Source of the DNA: Kitasatospora aureofaciens
GTDB lineage: Bacteria > Actinomycetota > Actinomycetes > Streptomycetales > Streptomycetaceae
Length of the DNA: 64,000 bases
Assembly: GCA_000720845.1 (NCBI GenBank)
Contig: JODU01000005.1
Span: 310,001 to 374,000 of the forward strand
Reading direction: 5' to 3'
Part shown: piece after piece, positions 60,119 to 64,000 of the stretch
Layout of the letters: every line of letters begins with the position of its first letter
Numbering within the stretch: position 1 is the stretch's first letter
Notes under the pieces: generated by a model
What the model saw: the letters and a program-made list of their open reading frames with translations, nothing else
Databases searched by the model: none
Told to the model about the DNA's origin: nothing
Translations under genes and position numbers: made by a program

Positions 60119-61180
60119 TCAGCGGCCCTGGAGGGCCTTCACGTTGTCGCCGAAGGTCCAGTTCTTCGAGCCGTCCCAGTTGAGGGACCAGGTCATCAGG
60201 CCCTTGAGGGAGCCGTTGTAGTGGTTCCAGGCCTGGGAGACCAGGGACGGTGACATGTGACCGCCGCCCGCGCCGGGCTGGGCGGGCAGGCCCGGGACCT
60301 GCTTGTCGTAGGGCATCCGGATCGTCGTGCCCTGGATGACCAGGCCTTTGTTCAGGCAGTCGGTCTGGGCGGTGAAGCCTTGCACGGTGCCGGCCGAGTA
60401 GGAGTCGCCGGAACAGCCGTACATGCTGCCGTTGTAGTACTGCATGTTCAGCCACCACAGGCGGCCGTTGTCCGCGTACTTCTTGATGACCGGCAGGTAC
60501 GCGCCCCAGATCGAGCCGTAGACGACGCTGCCGCCGGTCACGTACGCCGTCTCCGGGGCCATCGTGAGGCCGAAGTTGGCGGGCATGCGGGCCAGAACGC
60601 CGTCGATGATGCGGATCAGGTTGGACTGGGAGGCGGAGAGCTGGTTGATGTTGCCGCTGCCGGTCAGGCCGGTCTCGATGTCGATGTCGATGCCGTCGAA
60701 GTTGTACTTCTTCAGGATCGGGACGATCGTGTCGACGAAACGGTCCGCGACCGCGGCCGAGTTGAGGTCGATGCCGGCCGTCGCGCCGCCGATGGAGAGC
60801 AGGAGCGTCTGCCCGGACGCCTTGGCCGCGCACATCTCGGCGGGCGTCGCCACCTTCACGCCCGCGTCCATGCCGTCCTCCCACAGGGCCGTCCCGTCGG
60901 AGAGGATCACCGGGAAGGCCGCGTTGAGGACGTTGTACCCGTGGGCGGCGATCTGGGGGTTGGTGATCGGGGTCCAGCCGAAGGGCGGGTGGACGCCGTT
61001 GGCGGCTCCGTCCCAGTTCTCCCAGTAGCCCTGGAGGACCTTGCCGGCGGGCTTCGACTTCACGGCGCAGGTGTCGGCGGAAGCGCCGGTGGGTGCGGCG
61101 GACGCGGTGGCCACGCCCAGGGGGACGAGGACGGTGGCCGCCAGTGCGGCGGCCAGTAGACGGAACGTGCGGCGGATCAT
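60119..61180 (-). CDS. Secreted GH18 chitinase
   Basis: 353 residues. A signal peptide (MIRRTFRLLAAALAATVLVPLGVATASA) ends near residue 28. The GH18 barrel carries the catalytic motif FDGIDIDIE with Asp162, Asp165, Asp167 and catalytic Glu169, SIGG upstream at about 129-132, and a C-terminal GLMTWSLNWDG. There is no separate chitin-binding domain. It releases chito-oligosaccharides outside the cell. The upstream region has paired sites of the kind bound by DasR, so induction by chitin products is likely. Confidence 0.94.
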   Translation of the reverse strand: MIRRTFRLLAAALAATVLVPLGVATASAAPTGASADTCAVKSKPAGKVLQGYWENWDGAANGVHPPFGWTPITNPQIAAHGYNVLNAAFPVILSDGTALWEDGMDAGVKVATPAEMCAAKASGQTLLLSIGGATAGIDLNSAAVADRFVDTIVPILKKYNFDGIDIDIETGLTGSGNINQLSASQSNLIRIIDGVLARMPANFGLTMAPETAYVTGGSVVYGSIWGAYLPVIKKYADNGRLWWLNMQYYNGSMYGCSGDSYSAGTVQGFTAQTDCLNKGLVIQGTTIRMPYDKQVPGLPAQPGAGGGHMSPSLVSQAWNHYNGSLKGLMTWSLNWDGSKNWTFGDNVKALQGR

Positions 61181-61243
61181 GCCGGGCCTCCCGGTGGGGG
61201 TCGGTGAGGGAGAGTCGTTTGTGTCGCAGGCATGACAGTGCTG

Positions 61244-61276
61244 TGGTCCAGACCTTTCGTCAAGAGGTCTGGACCA
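61244..61276 (-). promoter_or_regulatory. Paired DasR-type sites at the chitinase promoter
   Basis: TGGTCCAGACCT at 61244-61255 and its exact inverse AGGTCTGGACCA at 61265-61276 are separated by 9 bases. TGGTCCAGACCT is the element I recall from Streptomyces chitinase promoters and is close to the DasR consensus TGGTCTAGACCA. On the minus strand TTGACG (61263-61258) between the two is a candidate -35, with CACTGT 17 bases on as a weak -10. Confidence 0.85.
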
Positions 61277-61300
61277 AGAAGGGGGCGGTTCGGTCGGCCG

Positions 61301-62734
61301 TCAGTCGATCGTCCGGGGCAGGCGCAGGCTCAGCAGGCCGGTCAGCGCCACCCCCGCCAGCTGGACCAGCAGCGTCGTCACCAGGGCGTCCCGCATGCCC
61401 ATCCCCGGGACCAGCGACAGGAACAGCGTGCCCAGGGTGGCCACGCCCAGGGCCAGGGACGCCTGCTGGGTGGTGACCATGACGCCACCGCCCACACCGG
61501 CCCGTACGGCGGGCACCTCCGACAGGACCACCCGCAGGATGACCGGGAGCTGGAGCGCCTGGCCCGCCCCCGCGACCGCCGCGCCCGGCAGGAGTTCGAC
61601 CAGGCCCAGGTCGGGCCAGGAGCGCCACGCGGCCAGCGTCATCAGGGCCAGGCCCACCCCCTGGAGGGCGGCGCCGGTGGGCACGACGCGGGTGCCGTAG
61701 CGGGCGACCAGCCGGGGACCGGCGAGCGAGAAGAGGAAGTACACCGCCGCGAGGGGGGCGAGGGTCAGGCCCGCGGCCACCGGTCCCAGGCCCGCGCCCT
61801 GCTGCAAGGCCACCGCGATGACGAACATGAAGCCGCTGAAGCAGATCGAGAACGGCACGATGAGCATGAGGCCGCGGCGCAGCGACACGATCGCGAACAG
61901 GCTCGGCGGCACCAGGGGCGTACGGCCCGCGCGGTCCGCCCGGCGCTCCACAGCGAAGAAAGCCGCCACCGCGAACGGGAACGCCGCCAGCGACAGCCAC
62001 GTCCACAGCGGCCAGCCCGCCGCCCGGCCCTCGGTGAGCGGGACCAGCAGGGTCAGGATCGAGGCGGCCAGCAGGAAGGTGCCGGGGACGTCCACCGGCT
62101 CGGGGTGCGCGGAGCGGGTCTCCGGGACCGCGCGGGCGGCGAGGAAGAGACCCACGAGGACGACCGGGACGTTCACCAGGAAGACGGAACGCCAGCCGGT
62201 GCCCGCGATGTCCGCCGCCACCAGGACGCCGCCCAGGATCTGCCCGGCCACCATCGACAGGCCGGCCGTCGCCCCGTACAGGCCCATGGCCTTCGCGCGC
62301 CGGGGACCGGAAGTGGTCGCCTGGATGGTCGCCAGCACCTGCGGCAGCATCGCGGCGGCCGAGGCCCCCTGCGCCACCCGGGCCGCCACCAGCGACCAGG
62401 CGTCCGGCGCGAGGCCGCAGGCCAGCGAGGTCAGCCCGAAGGCCGCCATGCCGCCCAGGAACAGGCGGCGTCGGCCGAAGAGGTCGCCGAGCCGGCCGCC
62501 GAGGACCAGCAGGACGGCGTACGCCACCCCGTATCCGGCGACGACGAGTTCCAGGACCGCCTCGCTCGCGGACAGGTCCGCGCCGATGGTGGGCAGGGCG
62601 ACGTTGACGATGAAGAAGTCGACGAGCGGGAGTGCCGCGGCCAGCAGCACCGTGAAGAGTCCGAGACCGCCGAGCGCGGTCGGCGCTTGCGGGGTGGCCG
62701 TACGGACGGGACGTGAAGTGATGGTTTCGGTCAC
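61301..62734 (-). CDS. MFS transporter, DHA2-like drug exporter
   Basis: 477 residues from GTG 62734. LPLVDFFIVNVALPTIGADLSASEAVLELVVAGYGVAYAVLLVLGGRLGDLFGRRRLFLGG carries the DHA2 family motifs; about 14 helices are likely. Small-molecule export with unknown substrate. It is head-to-head with an MmyB-type regulator, and the promoter-like TTGCCA-N17-GATAAG upstream overlaps inverted repeats. Confidence 0.9.
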   Translation of the reverse strand: MTETITSRPVRTATPQAPTALGGLGLFTVLLAAALPLVDFFIVNVALPTIGADLSASEAVLELVVAGYGVAYAVLLVLGGRLGDLFGRRRLFLGGMAAFGLTSLACGLAPDAWSLVAARVAQGASAAAMLPQVLATIQATTSGPRRAKAMGLYGATAGLSMVAGQILGGVLVAADIAGTGWRSVFLVNVPVVLVGLFLAARAVPETRSAHPEPVDVPGTFLLAASILTLLVPLTEGRAAGWPLWTWLSLAAFPFAVAAFFAVERRADRAGRTPLVPPSLFAIVSLRRGLMLIVPFSICFSGFMFVIAVALQQGAGLGPVAAGLTLAPLAAVYFLFSLAGPRLVARYGTRVVPTGAALQGVGLALMTLAAWRSWPDLGLVELLPGAAVAGAGQALQLPVILRVVLSEVPAVRAGVGGGVMVTTQQASLALGVATLGTLFLSLVPGMGMRDALVTTLLVQLAGVALTGLLSLRLPRTID

Positions 62735-62762
62735 GCCGTCGAGCCTGCGACCGTTTCCAGGG

Positions 62763-62806
62763 TGGTACCAGAGTCTCCTTATCCTGGTAGCAGGAGTACC
62801 TGGCAA
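62763..62806 (-). promoter_or_regulatory. Promoter and candidate operator between MFS and regulator genes
   Basis: On the minus strand, TTGCCA (62806-62801), 17 bases, GATAAG (62783-62778) form a promoter for the exporter. The palindrome TGGTACCA at 62763-62770 lies close to the predicted start, and CCTGGTA-N7-TACCTGG at 62783-62803 overlaps the promoter. Both share a TGGTA core and may bind the neighbouring regulator. Confidence 0.55.
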
Positions 62807-62844
62807 CAGGGTCCGGGACGCGGCACCCTGGAGGCATGACGACG

Positions 62845-63741
62845 ATGACGGGTCAGGAGACGGCGGCGCAGTCCCCGCCCCGGGACACCGGCTCGGAGAT
62901 CCGGCGGCACGAACTCGCCGCCTTCCTGCGCAGCCGCCGCGAGCGCATCGCCCCCGAGCAGGTCGGGCTGCCCCGCGGCCGCCGACGCCGGACCCCGGGG
63001 CTGCGGCGCGAGGAGGTCGCCCAGCTCTCGGCCGTCGGCGTCACCTGGTACACCTGGCTGGAGCAGGCCCGGGACATCCAGGTCTCCGTGCAGGTCCTCG
63101 ACGCCCTCGCCCGCGCCCTGCTGCTCGACCCCACCGAGCGCGCCCACCTCTTCCAGCTGGCCGGGGCCGTCGACCCGACGCCCGCGAGGGTGTGCCCGGC
63201 CATCACACCGGCGGTGCGCGCCCTGCTGGAGCAGTTCGAGCCGTACCCCGCCTGTGTGCAGAACAGCCGGTACGACATCCTCGCGTACAACCGGACCTAC
63301 GGGCTGCTGCTGTGCGACCTGGAGGCGGTGCCGCCCGAGGACCGCAACTGCATGATCCTCTGCTTCACCAACCAGGAGTGGCGGTCCTCGATCCCCCACC
63401 TGGAGGAGACCCAGCGGCTGATGGCGGCGCGGTTCCGCGCCACGATGGCCGGTCATCTCGCCGAGCCCGCCTGGAAGATGCTGCTCAAGCGGCTGCGCAC
63501 CCAGTCGCCGGACTTCCGCGAGGCCTGGGAGCGGTACGAGGTCGACGCGCAGCGCGGCAAGCGCAAGGAGTTCCTCAACCGGCACGTCGGCCGGATCCGC
63601 GTCGACCACGCCGACCTGTGGCTCGGACCGGAACCGGGGCCCCGGATGGTGACGTACGCACCGGCCGACGAGGTCTCCCGGGAGCGGCTGGAGAAGCTGC
63701 ACGCGATCGCTCTGGAGCGCGGGCCGACATCGTCCGGGTGA
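62845..63741 (+). CDS. Helix-turn-helix regulator with MmyB-like ligand-binding domain
   Basis: 298 residues from ATG 62845; the in-frame ATG at 62836 has GGAGG only one base away, too close, whereas 62845 has it at 10. The XRE-type N-terminus reads RRTPGLRREEVAQLSAVGVTWYTWLEQARDIQVS. The C-terminal half (PYPACVQNSRYDILAYNRTYG) is MmyB-like. It is a paralogue of the regulator at 26996-27889, with the same divergent exporter partner, and probably controls that exporter. Confidence 0.9.
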   Translation: MTGQETAAQSPPRDTGSEIRRHELAAFLRSRRERIAPEQVGLPRGRRRRTPGLRREEVAQLSAVGVTWYTWLEQARDIQVSVQVLDALARALLLDPTERAHLFQLAGAVDPTPARVCPAITPAVRALLEQFEPYPACVQNSRYDILAYNRTYGLLLCDLEAVPPEDRNCMILCFTNQEWRSSIPHLEETQRLMAARFRATMAGHLAEPAWKMLLKRLRTQSPDFREAWERYEVDAQRGKRKEFLNRHVGRIRVDHADLWLGPEPGPRMVTYAPADEVSRERLEKLHAIALERGPTSSG

Positions 63742-63850
63742 GTGCCCGAAGTGCGGGAACCCGCAGATGTGCGGAAGGTGATGTTCCCAGGGTTTCCACG
63801 GCCCGGGGGCCGGGGTTCCCACAGCACGGACAGGGCGAGGACGAAGAGTC

Positions 63851-64000
63851 ATGGCTGAGCAGAAGTCGGCGCGGACGCTTCCGCGGCCGTTGCACGCGGC
63901 CGTTTCGGCGGTGCGGAAGGTGCCGGGTGCCGGGACGGTGGGCAGGGCCGCCGAGGGCACGCTGGACAGGATCGGGGCGGTGTCGCCGCGCGGGCGGCGC
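63851..64000 (+). CDS. Unidentified protein, 5' part only
   Basis: 50 residues are visible from ATG 63851, MAEQKSARTLPRPLHAAVSAVRKVPG onwards, basic and Arg/Ala/Gly-rich. The gene runs off the window end. A GAAGAG sequence lies 4-5 bases upstream. I cannot name it; the start could precede a membrane segment. Confidence 0.55.
   Translation, partial: MAEQKSARTLPRPLHAAVSAVRKVPGAGTVGRAAEGTLDRIGAVSPRGRR

Noticed and set aside
63752..63765. TGCGGG-AA-CCCGCA after the second MmyB-type regulator
   Set aside because: A two-base loop is sterically poor; it may be part of a terminator but is not convincing alone.

Overview
The window reads as chromosomal DNA from a Streptomyces. Base composition is very GC-rich with strong third-position G/C, GTG starts are common, and genes often overlap by ATGA or GTGA. 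The gene order (hemW, hrcA-dnaJ, tricorn protease, era, phoH-ybeY, leuA, recO-uppS-zur-znuABC-glyS) matches what I recall of the Streptomyces coelicolor SCO2500-SCO2560 region. I could not run an alignment, so the species is open. I see no rRNA, tRNA, CRISPR array, insertion sequence or phage gene. Almost all of the window is coding.

Layout. 1-5 kb: the 3' end of a fatty acyl-CoA ligase, a kinase/phosphatase fusion (SpoIIE-type PP2C) with a repeat-rich linker, and hemW. 5-12 kb: a Uma2 protein, a DUF3097 protein and a metallo-beta-lactamase-fold protein, then the heat-shock pair hrcA-dnaJ behind a CIRCE operator, a nitronate monooxygenase and rsmE. 12-18 kb: a lipoprotein, tricorn protease, a HIT protein, ribonuclease Z and a deaminase that looks like adenine rather than adenosine deaminase. 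18-25.5 kb: an MFS transporter behind a CRP-like palindrome, then an IclR regulator divergent from a glucarate catabolic operon (5-dehydro-4-deoxyglucarate dehydratase, glucarate dehydratase, ACS-type transporter) and a PfkB kinase. 25.5-32.7 kb: era, a cytidine-deaminase-like pseudoenzyme, a MmyB-type regulator/MFS pair, then a YjbR protein, a CNNM/CorC protein, ybeY and phoH. 32.7-39 kb: a GH1 glycosidase, an M4 protease of protealysin type with its emfourin inhibitor, leuA with a Leu-rich leader peptide, a TerB-like protein and a GNAT acetyltransferase.

39.3-46.1 kb holds the least understood part. It is a methyltransferase followed by four uncharacterised genes, three of them overlapping or abutting, and a sixth, membrane-anchored gene. 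One product has a deviant P-loop (KGGTGRS) and one gene carries a TTA codon, which in Streptomyces implies dependence on the bldA tRNA. I recall NCBI family names of the form SCO2521 to SCO2525 for these proteins, with no function assigned. This is my candidate for an undescribed system.

46-53.5 kb: an MMPL transporter with a histidine kinase/LuxR response regulator pair, a secreted alpha/beta hydrolase, and a Scr1/WhiJ-type regulator with a DUF397 partner and two small genes. 53.5-60 kb: recO, uppS, the zinc regulator zur, znuB-znuC-znuA behind a predicted Zur box, and glyS. 60-64 kb: a secreted GH18 chitinase behind paired DasR-type sites, a second MFS/MmyB regulator pair that mirrors the one at 27-29 kb, and the start of an unidentified gene cut by the window edge.

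Several starts lie 6-7 bases after a TAnnnT-like -10 box, which suggests leaderless transcripts. Promoter and operator calls are by eye.
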